A stretch of 64,000 nucleotides of DNA from Echinarachnius parma. Lineage: Eukaryota > Echinodermata > Echinoidea > Clypeasteroida > Echinarachniidae. Each line of letters begins with the position of its first letter. Position 1 is the stretch's first letter. The stretch is from the NCBI GenBank assembly GCA_037951105.1, contig JBAMJV010003376.1, positions 62,001-126,000 of the forward strand, in the 5' to 3' direction. The notes under the pieces are model-generated. The model had not been told where the DNA came from. It worked only from the letters and a program-made list of their open reading frames with translations, and made no database searches. The translations under genes and the position numbers were made by a program. Positions 23,950-34,737 of this stretch are shown one piece after another.

Positions 23950-26900
23950 TTATAACGCATAAATGTACAAGGTACATGTCCTCAAAATACATGTCTTCAT
24001 TTTGACATCTCCTCGAACTCGAGTTGAACATTTTCTTGTTTCTATAAACGCCCTCTACAGCTCAAAGTGCACGCATCAAAATATTTTGTCCCGTTTTGGG
24101 GAAAAAGGGGACTTTCCTGACGTCGACGTGAATGTTTTGGACATGAAAACAATTTGTTGACAAGATGACGTCCAGACGGAGTACTCCCTCGATTGCAAGC
24201 CAACATTCTGTGGTAAATACTGAATCGATTTAAGTAATAGAATTCATATAAAAGCAATATCGGTGACATTTGATGATGTTGTTCTTACTTGAGATGACAT
24301 GTATTTCATGGTGTGGGACTGTAGTGAACAGTTGTTTGACTTTGTCTTTGATAATGATTGCTGATGAGTGTGCAATGCCATGTCCCATGACTAGGCATCA
24401 CCAAATGAAAATGAAAATTGCGCGAAATTAATGCAAATTATATTCTATGAGTCGGGACTGACCTGATGTAGATCATTATGCCCTTTAAAATACAAACAAA
24501 TACCGATATTTTGCCAAAATATGGTATTTTACCCATTTGTTGTGTCACAATTTTTGCCATTCACTTAATTCTCTCGGTCGGACATCCGGGGATTTTCACT
24601 AGCGAACGGTAACTTCCGCTTAACAACCGATCGCGAAGGGGCAAACAAAAGCGAACTCGCCATACGGATTTAGCGGTATACCAGGCGTATGCCACATGTC
24701 ATGCCTGTGTAAGCCGAAGCTCGGGCGCCGCGGAGCTTTTGTCGCACGCGCGCGCACGAATCATGCAGCGATACAGGAGTTACACTACCAGTTGTTGAGA
24801 TGTGCAAATTTATTAATTTCGGTCACATTCGGGTGATTTTGTATTCTTATTGCAGATATTAATACAGTTTTCAAAATGTCCAACCATATCCACTAATTTT
24901 GAGCTTGCAAATGACTGATACGTGATAGTGACTGATGATAGTGATAGTTAAACATTTTCCAATTTAATTTTGGTCATTTGGATCAATTTTTATTCAGATT
25001 TCTCAGAATTGTTTAGTCTAGAATGTTTTGAGTAGTGTTTAACTATTACTTAATCCCTTTTAAAAATGTTCATGTGAATATCTTACTATTTTATAGTTAT
25101 ACTAATTACTACGTCTATACGGTCTAAATCCTAATCTAGAATTGAAATTCCTAGTTTTGGTTTACGCAGGAAATGTGTAACAATTTCATGTAGCCTAAGT
25201 TATACCCGACTTGTGTCTTTCTTTGATAAAATTCATTATTAAATTGTGTCTTCATTTTTAAAAATTCTAACACAGGAAAATCATATAAATAATATGAATG
25301 CTTACCTCATGCTGGCAACGGCAGTGCGAGGTCGAGTTGCCATCGCTAACGCCAGTTCGTCCTGGGACAAGACGCAAGGTTGCTAACGTCAGCCTTGTAC
25401 AACAACGATGCAAGTTTGCTAACGTCAAGCTTGCTTCATGATGGATGTTTGTGAGGTACAAGGTCGCTCACGTCGACCTCACCTCGGGTTGAATGATTTT
25501 GATGTGTCATGTTGTTAGAATTTTTCTTTATTTATTTTCAACATATTGAACAATAATTATGATTTATACAAATTGAATGATAAAGAAATATATTCATTGC
25601 ATAATTATAAACATTGCATGATTAGGCTACTGATAAATTGATCAACATAATAGTAAAGACTAAAGGAGAATAAAACACATCTTTTCAAAACATGGGTACA
25701 TAATAATGAATATGTTGCTACCTTCAACTTTTATATGTTGGGATGAGATTTAAACTGTCCGAGTGTCAAGTTTATTATTGCATGATTTGTTCCACCTGTT
25801 CTTTAATTGCTGTTCATATTGCATGCCATGTTGCGTACATGTCTTTTTAACTTTCATCTTTTATTCTAACATGAAATGAAATTGCAAGTACTATAATAAT
25901 GTTTCACTTTATTACACATAAAGAACAACATGTTAAACTTTAATGGACATGAAATGAAGTTATACAAACTTATATTGCGCAGATCATTTATAATCAAAGT
26001 TTGCAGATAATATCATAAGGGTAATTACAAACAAATGGGTACTACTGGGAACTATCTTGTTCATCGCCGAATCAATATCGGGAAGAATGATATGTATGTT
26101 TGGTAACGCTGCGTTATGAAATTACCTACATATCTTTTAAAGACCCCCTTATCAGTGGGGTAGTAGCACGGTCAGTCTGATTGGGGGTACACTAAATTTA
26201 TTGGGGGGAGGAGGGGCACACAGTATACATTCCTTTTTTAAAATGTCATCTCATGTTTTATATTGTTTTCTTTTCTAGAATAAATGGGGTGCATGTGCCC
26301 CTATCCTATTATATCTTTAAATTACTTATCAATATGGTCTGATTCAAATAAGCTCAAGATCAAAAGCGACTTGGGAAGTAAGTACTATGTGATGTCGCTC
26401 TTTACAAATCTGGTGATTAACATTCATCTTTTGAAGATCATGTTGTCGGTTATTTCTTACTTCTCCTGAAGTAAATATAATCTGCCGAGCCCTGTAAAAT
26501 AAAAGAGAAAAAAATCAAGGTAAGATGGGTTGATAAACAATTCATCATAATGTCATAAATATTATAAACGTTTTTTATTTGTATTTAGCCTATTTTAGTC
26601 TTAACAAAACTTATAAAACTTATCAGTCTAGATTATTAAAAGTATATAGAATAATTATTATTGTATTAATAATACTAATAGATATGTATTAATTTATTAA
26701 ATACAATATATCTATTTACATTTCCTGATATCATGCATAAATTCAATCGGGACAGCGCGCGATTGACATGCAATCGCCAATCACCGTGGCCGCTGGCTGC
26801 GTGTGTTGCTGTACTGTGCACTGCACCGCGCCGCACGCATCGGCTAAACGATCCCCCGCCGATCCCCATCGCGAAGATCGCTAGTGAAATCGACGGTCAC

Positions 26901-27095
26901 AAAACGCAATGCAAAAAGTGACCATGAAACATCTGTTTTTTCTGGATTTTGGTAAGACGTTTAAAAAAACTAACTTCAGATTTGTGATCTGTGATTATTG
27001 TTCTTCATTTTGATATGTAATTCGCCCCGATTTGTTGAAGTTCAGAATGTACATGAGCGTGCTTAACTAATGTCAAGAGTACTGCACAGTACAGT
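23950..27095. other. gene-free segment with CpG-rich patches
   Basis: Patches at 24,590-24,780 and 26,740-26,900 are rich in CpG and GATCGC. At 25,340-25,470 a motif close to GCTAACGTCA occurs four times, next to a minus-strand GAG|GTAAGC donor-like site at 25,305. These could be promoter or first-exon regions, but no conserved protein is readable. Confidence 0.4.
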
Positions 27096-27099
27096 CAAC

Positions 27100-27420
27100 A
27101 CTCGCTCGCGCTAATTGTTTGCCCCTTTGTCAAAATGGCCGATCGCGTAGTTAGGGAAATCACGTGACTGTGACGTCATGCCGACCACGAGAATGGCGCG
27201 CTGCGAGCTTACCTTTCGTGTGCCCGACCGATGTCGCTCGCTTGGTCTCTGGCTCGCACGCGGCGTGCGCTCCCACTATCTCTGCACGCAATTTGAATAC
27301 CCGCTCGCGCGACGGCACACGCGGCGGGCCCCGGCGCGCCGGCGACGACGGCTAAAATCACAGAATCGAAGCCCCAAAAGCCCCTGTTCGAGCATCAAAA
27401 TGATTATGTGAGACTGCTTG
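27100..27420 (+). promoter_or_regulatory. CpG-rich candidate promoter, possibly for TAB1
   Basis: A GC- and CpG-rich block containing CAAAATGGCC (YY1-like) near 27,131, CACGTG at about 27,162 and TGACGTCA (CRE) at 27,172. These are typical of animal core promoters. It is the nearest such block upstream of the first visible TAB1 exon and has the right orientation by default. The ATG in CAAAATGGCC opens MADR, followed by GTAGTT, a weak donor that would join in phase 0 to the exon at 34,601. This link is conjecture; transcript data would settle it. Confidence 0.3.
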
Positions 27421-28300
27421 AGGCGGACAAATCTTCCGAGAATATATCGTAAAAACACCTGAATTATCCAAAAATGTAAGTTTCCAAAGTGCAGACTACT
27501 GCCGATTGCTCGAAAATTTGAGATTTCAACAAAGTTCACTGCGAAAATGCGGCAAAAAATGACTTACGGAGGTTGAAATTGATCGAGTTTCTCGATTCAA
27601 AACACGAACCGGATCTATAATCATCGCAAGCATATCTTGTGTATACTTCACATGCATATTACGTGGTTCAATCAGCTGTTTGACCGCATTACATTTGGAA
27701 AAATAGTATATCCCTCCACCCTTGCAATAGCGAAGTTGCATTGCCCACAGCCAAACATCGCGCAATCTACGTGTACAAAAATATGGCCCATGCGCGCACG
27801 CCATGTAACGCCGAATGACGATGCCTACCATGACCATGATGACAGTTTTATGTAATCTTTTCAGATGAACTGACCTAGTCTAAAATGTATAAAACAAAAA
27901 TTCAGAGCCAAAGTAAATATATCCATGCACTACAAAGTACATGAAATTGACGGCAAGTGCCAAGCCCAAGCACTGGCGGAAACATTGCCATTATCATTGG
28001 CAAATGAGTTTACTGTTTACAGTTTACATGTAGTTCCAATTTTTAATTTGAAATTGATTTGTGATATGGCCTGCCCTGGTGCATTGTAGTTTTATCCTGT
28101 TAATGCATGGACGGGTTCTGATGGATGAAAAAGTAAGAAATAACAGTAACCTATCACAGTTAATTACTTAGAACTGAGTGACAGTAAAGTGACACTGACA
28201 GACTGAACTAATTTGATTTGCCTTTTGTTCCACTCATACTGTCATAGTCATATACAGACATTACAATGCTGTTGTGTACCCCACACTATGGCTATGCATT
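27420..28300. other. gene-free segment
   Basis: Nothing recognisable beyond ordinary AT-rich DNA. If TAB1 starts near 27,130 this would be intronic. Confidence 0.4.
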
Positions 28301-28304
28301 GACA

Positions 28305-28390
28305 ATGCAGTGAAAAAAATACACGGGGGCTCGTGGCAAATTTGCCCCCAAAATGCCCAAAAGAGCCCCTGAAAATTTTCATAGAGTTCA
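28305..28390 (-). repeat. family F repeat, first half (split by the LTR element)
   Basis: Reads CAGTGAAAAAAATACACGGG to CATAGAGTTCA and continues directly at 33,957. Removing 28,391-33,956 and one copy of TTCA restores a sequence collinear with the family F copy at 56,040-56,252. Confidence 0.8.
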
Positions 28391-29223
28391 TGACGCGGAA
28401 GGGCGGGGGGGACAACAGCGGTCGACGTGCCGCCGGGGCCTAGGGGGCCACAGTTCTTCGGTTCACCCCCCGCTCTCGCGCCAAAGAAAAATGAGAAGTA
28501 CGAGTAACACCAAACACAAGTAAAAGCGGCGTAGAATTAAGGGTTCATGTAGCTTTATTAACGAAATAAGAATTAAACAGCAAATTATATCTTCTGAGCT
28601 GGGCGAACTGAAAACTAACGAAGTGAAGAGAACTAAAACATGGAGCTGCAAATTGCTTCTTCTCCAACGAAACTCAACTTAAACTCTTTTCGCCTATAAT
28701 TCAAATCTCCCGCCCTTTATGGGCGATAAACCTCATCACTTTGATGCAATGCGCGACATTAATCCACCCCTTTTAATTCCCTTATTTTGGAACTTCATTA
28801 ATGAGTATGAATGCTTCGTAAGTCGTTCTCGGGAATACTGCACGTGGCAAAATACGATACACACACATTAACTCACACATAACACATTCGTATAGGCCTA
28901 CATACGCACAAACACACACACATACACCTCCACAATCGGACCCATCCAATCATAATCCTGGATACAACCCACGTGCATCATTCAACAACACCCACATTCC
29001 AAGATCCACCCAAGTCACGCCCACCAACAGCATCTCCGAGAACGAAACAATACCCAAGCATTCTTACTATCTTTAAACAAAGACCCGTGTCCCCATAATT
29101 ATATAACAACGACATACCCCCATGCGCGAGGCTCCCAAAATATCCAAAGTATTTGCCTACTAATTACCATCCTAATGTAGCTCTCCATTAACCCAGGCAG
29201 AGCCAGAATCCCGTTCCGCTACA
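28391..29223 (-). repeat. 3' LTR of the retroelement
   Basis: 833 bp, paired with 33,111-33,956. Both copies hold the same leucine-rich 62-codon minus-strand frame, a by-product of the LTR sequence and not a gene. Confidence 0.9.
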
Positions 29224-30270
29224 ACTCTACCCTACTAACAAGATCTTTTCCACAAGATCTTATTTCAGTCTAGCCCAGCTCAGATAGAAAAACATCATTT
29301 GAATAACAACTGTACATATACGTCAATGTGACAACAATCAATGTTTATACATTACTGACGTTACACATCAGGGGTGCTTGGGTGCGGAGCGGTAACTGGA
29401 CATCCCTGATCGTTACCTCTCCCCCCATGCAACCCGGTTGCGTCTGTATAATGAATAATTACACGAGTATATATACCAGTGCTGTACATTTCCCTGCTCT
29501 GTACGTTAAAATCAAACATTTAACCGTTTCAGGAATCACCATCCAATGATCCCAGCATTATCGTAAGACTTTCCTTTTAACTTTGTCCCCCATAAATCTT
29601 CCCTTATCCATAAAATATAACAACCATCAACAATAACATACCCTTCTTGGAGAAGAGAGCTTCCAATTGAAACCCTATAATTACTATCTCAGCAGTTTAC
29701 ACATCCACTTCATTTTCCCGAAACGGCCTAAATTTATATCTTTCCAATCCAAACCCACCGTGTCATTATGCTCTTTTCCATAACACACCATATTCAATAT
29801 ACACTACATATCGTATACCCCCCTTTTCCTTTACCAAACCAATATATATACTAGCATAAATAAATCGAAAGCCAGCCCAGCTTACCAAAAATACGTCTTC
29901 TTTCCTACTGTATATAACTTTTCTTATTTACTTTATATACTATACTAATTTATACTACTTATATTTACTTATACTATTATTTTAATCCACGTTCCTCAAC
30001 CAACACGTTCCTTAACCAGGAGCGTAAATTATAGATTATATCAAGGTACTAATAATATGGCCGCTTTCTGATTTCGTCGTCACCAAAGAACTGGATTTCC
30101 CAGCCTTCCTCCCCCTGGACGTCGGAACCAGAGAGACACCAAATCACAGAACCATCCACCATTATCAGTGCCGAACACAGACACCTTTTACAAAGCTACT
30201 CTAATAAAAAAAAAACATGCATCATCCAATTACGAAACCATCTACCGTTACCAATAAAAGACACCTTTTT

Positions 30271-31247
30271 AATTATGCCTCCGCCAACGAAGTGGCCGGA
30301 GGCATTATGTTTTCGGGTTGTCCGTCCGTCCGTCCGTCCGTCCGTACGTACGTACGTCCGTCCGTCCGTCCGTACGTCCCGTTTTCGTTCTCGCGATATC
30401 TCAAGAACCGGTTGACGGATCAATTTCAAACTTGGTATGAGTGTACATATTGGGGTGACAATGATCTGATTAGATTTGGGGGTTCATGAGGTCAAAGGTC
30501 AAGGTCACATGACTCAATATATGTTTTAAAATGCCTCGTTCTCGCGATATCTCCAGAACCAGTTGACAGATCAAATTCAAACTTGGTATGAGTGTATATA
30601 TTGGGGAGACAATGATCTGATTAGATGTTGGGGTTCATGAGGTCAAAGGTCAAGGTCACAGGACTCAATATATGTGCAAAAATGCCTTATTCTCGCGATA
30701 TCTCTAGAACCGGTTGATGGATCAATTTCAAACTTGGTATGAGTGTACATATTGGGGCGACAATGATCTGATTAGATGTTGGGGTTCATGAGGTGAAAGG
30801 TCAAGGTCCCAGGACTCAATATATGTGCAAAAAAGCATCCTTCTCACGATATCTCAAGAACCGTTTGACGGATCAATTTCAAACTTGGAATGAGTTACAT
30901 ACACATCGGGTGGCAATGATTGGATTAGGTTTGGGGGGCCATGAGGTTGGGGGGCCATGAGGTCAAAGGTCAAGGTCACATGACTCAATATATATGCAAA
31001 AATGGTTTGTAACTTGACAAAATCTCAAGACCTGAATGTCAGATTTCAATCTAACTTGGTACCTGAATATTCTTGGGAGCCAATGTAGCCATCAAAGTTT
31101 GGGGTCTACATAGGTCAAGGTCACAGAACTCAAAATATATATTTGGAAAAAAAAAAATGTCAGTGCACGTTATTTTGGGCTTGATATTGAAAATTGCGTC
31201 ATAGCGGAGGCATAATTTTCGACTGCGCGCAGTCGAAGATCCATCTA
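30271..31247. mobile_element. repeat element nested in the LTR element, with 151-bp internal array
   Basis: It opens with AATTATGCCTCCGCC, which with GGCCGGAGGCA makes a small hairpin, and closes with GCGGAGGCATAATT, giving inverted ends. A (TCCG)n/(TACG)n microsatellite follows the left end. The body is four tandem units starting at CTCGCGATATCTC near 30,390, 30,541, 30,692 and 30,843 (period 151 bp), plus a decayed fifth at about 31,012. Each unit contains AGGTCAAAGGTCAAGGTCAC. It is non-coding. Because it lies inside a young LTR element, it either moved recently or was carried in. Confidence 0.8.
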
Positions 31248-31651
31248 GTTGTTACCCTAATTCCGCATTGACACGCACTTCCAGTGCATACGCCCAGCAC
31301 CACCAAAATAAGCGCATTTAAACTTTGAAGCGCCTCTATAATCTTATTCCCGGGTTCGCCCTATTTCTCCGGACCTCCCCTACTATATGCGTGTCCACTC
31401 CCCCTGAATGAAGCACATTCAAATCCATCACCATTCCTATCTATTTTCCTATTTTCTTCTTTTTCATATATAAAAATGAAGCATACCAAACTCCCAATCT
31501 AAAACTACCAAGTACATAGCCCTTTATACCATCTTAAATAACCTCTCGCTCCTAAAAATTTAACACGCTGCCCATTCTCCCCTACTTAAATTACGCAAGT
31601 CTCTCTCATCCTGAAACCTAACGTATGTATCTCTTGTCCTAACAAATTTAC

Positions 31652-32113
31652 TTAAATTTCAAAACTGTTTGCCCCATCTCTGGAGATAGGGGCAGCCCAT
31701 CTCTGGAGATAGGGCTGGCAGCTGCTAGACTGTTTGCCCCATCTCTGGAGATAAGGGCAGCTAGCCCGCTTATGCCCAACTTCCCTACAATTCCAACATG
31801 CCGGAACCCGCGGCGCCCCTTTTTTGCTATTCTTTTGCGACTGATTGTTGTAACCTTTGCGGTTGGGACAAGTGGCCCGCTTATGTCCCTCTTCTTTACA
31901 ACACCCACATATCGTACCCTTTTCTACCTTCTCAGGGATTATTTGTTGGATACACCAACATAAATCACAAGTTTCTGGACGGGCATAATTAACATGAGTA
32001 GACCCCTTTTTTCTACAATACCAACATACCGATTCTCGGGGGCAGTCAATACATTTATGGCCCTCCTCATTGCACCCCCAACATATCATACCCTTTCCTG
32101 TCGTCCTAAACAT
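31652..32113 (-). pseudogene. Gag zinc-knuckle remnant of the LTR element
   Basis: A 153-codon frame with several CX2CX3-4HX4C knuckles (for example CWGCNEEGHKCIDC and CWNCREVGHKRASC), typical of retroelement nucleocapsid domains. It is part of the fossil at 28,391-33,956. A short repeat containing CTCTGGAGATA lies at its 3' side near 31,675-31,755. Confidence 0.75.
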
Positions 32114-33110
32114 TATTTATTAACCTACCATACCCTTTATACGAATGCTAACTATAAAATGTCCGAAATTATTTTTAAATTTGCCTCAATTTCCCGAAGC
32201 AAAAATGGAACGGCTACCCTATGCAGAACATACAATACCCCACTATCTAAAAAAGAATGGTTAACAATGGTTAGCAATAGCATCAGTCAAATACAAAATA
32301 AAAATAATGTGGCATGCATTAACACATCAATAACACTGAAAATACAGGTTATAAAACTCCAGTTCATTTCACCCGTTCGGCTAACCGAACGCGTGGTTTC
32401 ATTTCCAGTTCATATAAAAGTTAATATCCCCAAAGTCAATTCAAGATGTGATTGTTTCCTTTTTTCATGTATTTACAAGTTTATCTCCCGATTAAAAGTA
32501 CAGTCCACCATCTGGGAGTATGTTCGTACAAGTTTAGATTGTTAATTGTTCTCACCACATGTCGTGCAGAAGGTGACCCCACGATCCATTCATCCATCCA
32601 CGATCCGACGCAAGGACTTCGTAGTGGCTCCGCCTGCGATGTCACTCGATACGAAGCTCTCGCTGAGGTCGAGGAAGGTTAGTACTCCCGTTATACTCCG
32701 GCACAAGCGGCCTCCGGTCTCCCTGCCAACGGTTCCGTGGCCCGCTCCCCACGGCACTTCAGCAAACCAGCTGCTGCTGCTGCTGCTGCACCACTTCCTC
32801 GCCAGCCAATCACCAACCGGAGGTTACGGTCCCGTCCTCGCTGCGCACGATGATCGATCCCCCGCAACCCAGCTAAGCAAACCGATCCCAGCCAGACGAG
32901 ACCCGCGCTACCACAAGGTGGACGTGGGCATCAATGAGTTTGCAGAGTCGCGAGCTCAGCCGCCGTTAAACTCGCTAACGCCACGTCCGTGCTGCCCATG
33001 TACGTGCAATACACAAGGCCAGTCGCCTTCTCTTCCGATGGAACAATCTTAGATTACAGCCAATGTCGGCATCGAGTTCGACGTCGATCTATCCCCCTCA
33101 GGCCTCCATC

Positions 33111-33956
33111 TGACGCGGAAGGGCGGGGGGGACAACAGCGGTCGACGTGCCGCCGGGGCCCAGGGGGCCACAGTTCTTCGGTTCACCCCCCGCTCTCGCG
33201 CCAAAGAAAAATGAGAAGTACGAGTAACACCAAACACAAGTAAAAGCGGCGTAGAATTAAGGGTTCATGTAGCTTTATTAACGAAATAAGAATTAAACAG
33301 CAAATTATATCTTCTGAGCTGGGCGAACTGAAAACTAACGAAGTGAAGAGAACTAAAACATGGAGCTGCAATTTGCTTCTTCTCCAACGAAACTCAACTT
33401 AAACTCTTTTTGCCTATAATTCAAATCTCCCGCCCTTTATGAGCGATAAACCTCATCACTTTGACGCAATGCGCGACATTAATCCACCCCTTTTAATTCC
33501 CTTATTTTGGAACTTCATTAATGAGTATGAATGCTTCGTAAGTCGTTCTCGGGAATACTGCACGTGGCAAAATACGATACACACACATTAACTCACACAT
33601 AACACATTCGTATAGGCCTACATATGCACAAACAAAAACACATACACCTCCACAATCGGACCCATCCAATCATAATCCTGGATACAACCCACGTGCATCA
33701 TTCAACAACACCCACATTCCAAGATCCACCCAAGTCACGCCCACCAACAGCATCTCCGAGAACGAGACAATACCCAAGCAGTCTTACTAATTTTAAACAA
33801 AGACCCGTGTCTGCAACCTGCGTCCCCATAATTATATAACAACGACATACCCCCTTGCGCAAGGCTCCCAAAATATCCAAAGTATTTGCCTACTAATTAC
33901 CATCCTAATGTAGCTCTCCATTAACCCAGGCAGAGCCAGAATCCCGTTCCGCTACA
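33111..33956 (-). repeat. 5' LTR of the retroelement
   Basis: 846 bp, TG...CA ended. In the element's direction it is followed after two bases by TGGAGGCC, which could be the start of a tRNA primer-binding site. That is a suggestion only. Confidence 0.9.
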
Positions 33957-34030
33957 TTCAATGTAAATTGTAATACATTTTTGGAGTGTTATTTTCCTGT
34001 AGGCAAGCTTGAAAAAAAAAGCCCCCCCCA
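33957..34030 (-). repeat. family F repeat, second half
   Basis: Begins with the duplicated TTCA, then ATGTAAATTGTAATACATTT and CAGGCAAGCTTGAAAAA, continuing the half at 28,305-28,390. Confidence 0.8.
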
Positions 34031-34304
34031 AAATAAATTATAATTTTTTCCCTGTGACAATGCATGAGTGCCGGTCCTCAGAACAACCATCACCCATGCA
34101 TCAAGTATACACTGTTTGCTCCGATGATATTGTGTTTCTGGTGTGTAAATGGTCGTAACATTGCATAGTATGACCATTTACAATATAGATGAGATTTATT
34201 CTAGATGTTTTCCATTATCACTAACTTGTCTTTATATTTTAGTTATGGTGTGGTAGTGCATTATGGGCTCATAATTCAATTCTCAATGCTCTTTTAAATA
34301 GTGT

Positions 34305-34501
34305 TACAGTCAAACCTGTGTATAGTGACCACCCAAGGGAAACAAGAAAAAAATGGTCTCTGTAGACAGGTGACCTCTATATAATTCTATAGGCATGTTT
34401 TGCAACACCTTTTTTCTTGGCAGGATTCCACTTTTGATGTCAAGTATAGGCAGGTTAATGGCTGCTATAGACAGGTGGCCACTAAGACCGGTTTGACTGT
34501 A
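34305..34501. mobile_element. family H MITE (TACAGTCAAACCTGTGTATA)
   Basis: Terminal inverted repeats TACAGTCAAACCTGTGTATA and CCGGTTTGACTGTA, with internal repeats of ATAGACAGGTGGCCAC. Ends carry TA, as in Tc1/mariner-related MITEs. Non-coding; it lies just upstream of TAB1 exon a. A diverged relative is at 18,266-18,436. Confidence 0.75.
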
Positions 34502-34600
34502 TTTGCTTTCTCTATATCTGTTGGAAGATTTAACAAATAAAATGACTTAAAGGAGGGGATTTGTTTAATTGATTTTTAAAACAAATTTCTACCAATGCAG

Positions 34601-34737
34601 GGCTCCCTTCAAAGTTGGACAGATGATCTCCCTGTTTGTCGCCACTCTGGCATAGGCTTCTCCAACAACCAGATCTACCGGCCCGATGGAGCCAGGAGCG
34701 AAGAGCACGAGTTTGAAGACAAATTCTTCCACTTTAG
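34601..34737 (+). CDS. TAB1: TAB1 exon a
   Basis: Bounded by TGCAG and GTAACC; ends in phase 2. Encodes SLQSWTDDLPVCRHSGIGFS onward, matching the vertebrate PSWTDDLPLCHLSGVG segment that opens the pseudophosphatase domain. Its last 23 bases plus the donor are repeated downstream (see 34,738-35,180). Confidence 0.93.

Larger units (their letters stand above)
28391..33956 (-). mobile_element. LTR retroelement fossil, about 5.6 kb
   Basis: Two long direct repeats (28,391-29,223 and 33,111-33,956) have TG...CA termini and are flanked by the four-base duplication TTCA. They enclose a 3.9-kb interior. A zinc-knuckle Gag remnant reads on the minus strand, so the element points leftward and 33,111-33,956 is its 5' LTR. 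I recognise no protease, reverse transcriptase or integrase, so it is a broken or non-autonomous copy. About 1 kb of the interior is a later repeat insertion. The LTRs are about 98% identical, suggesting insertion within the last few million years at usual animal rates (inference). Class is not resolvable without pol; a Ty3/gypsy-like element fits the zinc knuckles and 4-bp duplication. Confidence 0.85.

Noticed and set aside
28463-28651. Leucine-rich 62-codon minus-strand frame, repeated at 33,183-33,371
   Set aside because: Identical because it lies in both LTRs; no independent evidence of a gene.
32546-33052. 168-codon plus-strand frame inside the LTR element
   Set aside because: It is antisense to the element's Gag remnant and shows no domain; most likely chance openness in GC-rich retroelement sequence.
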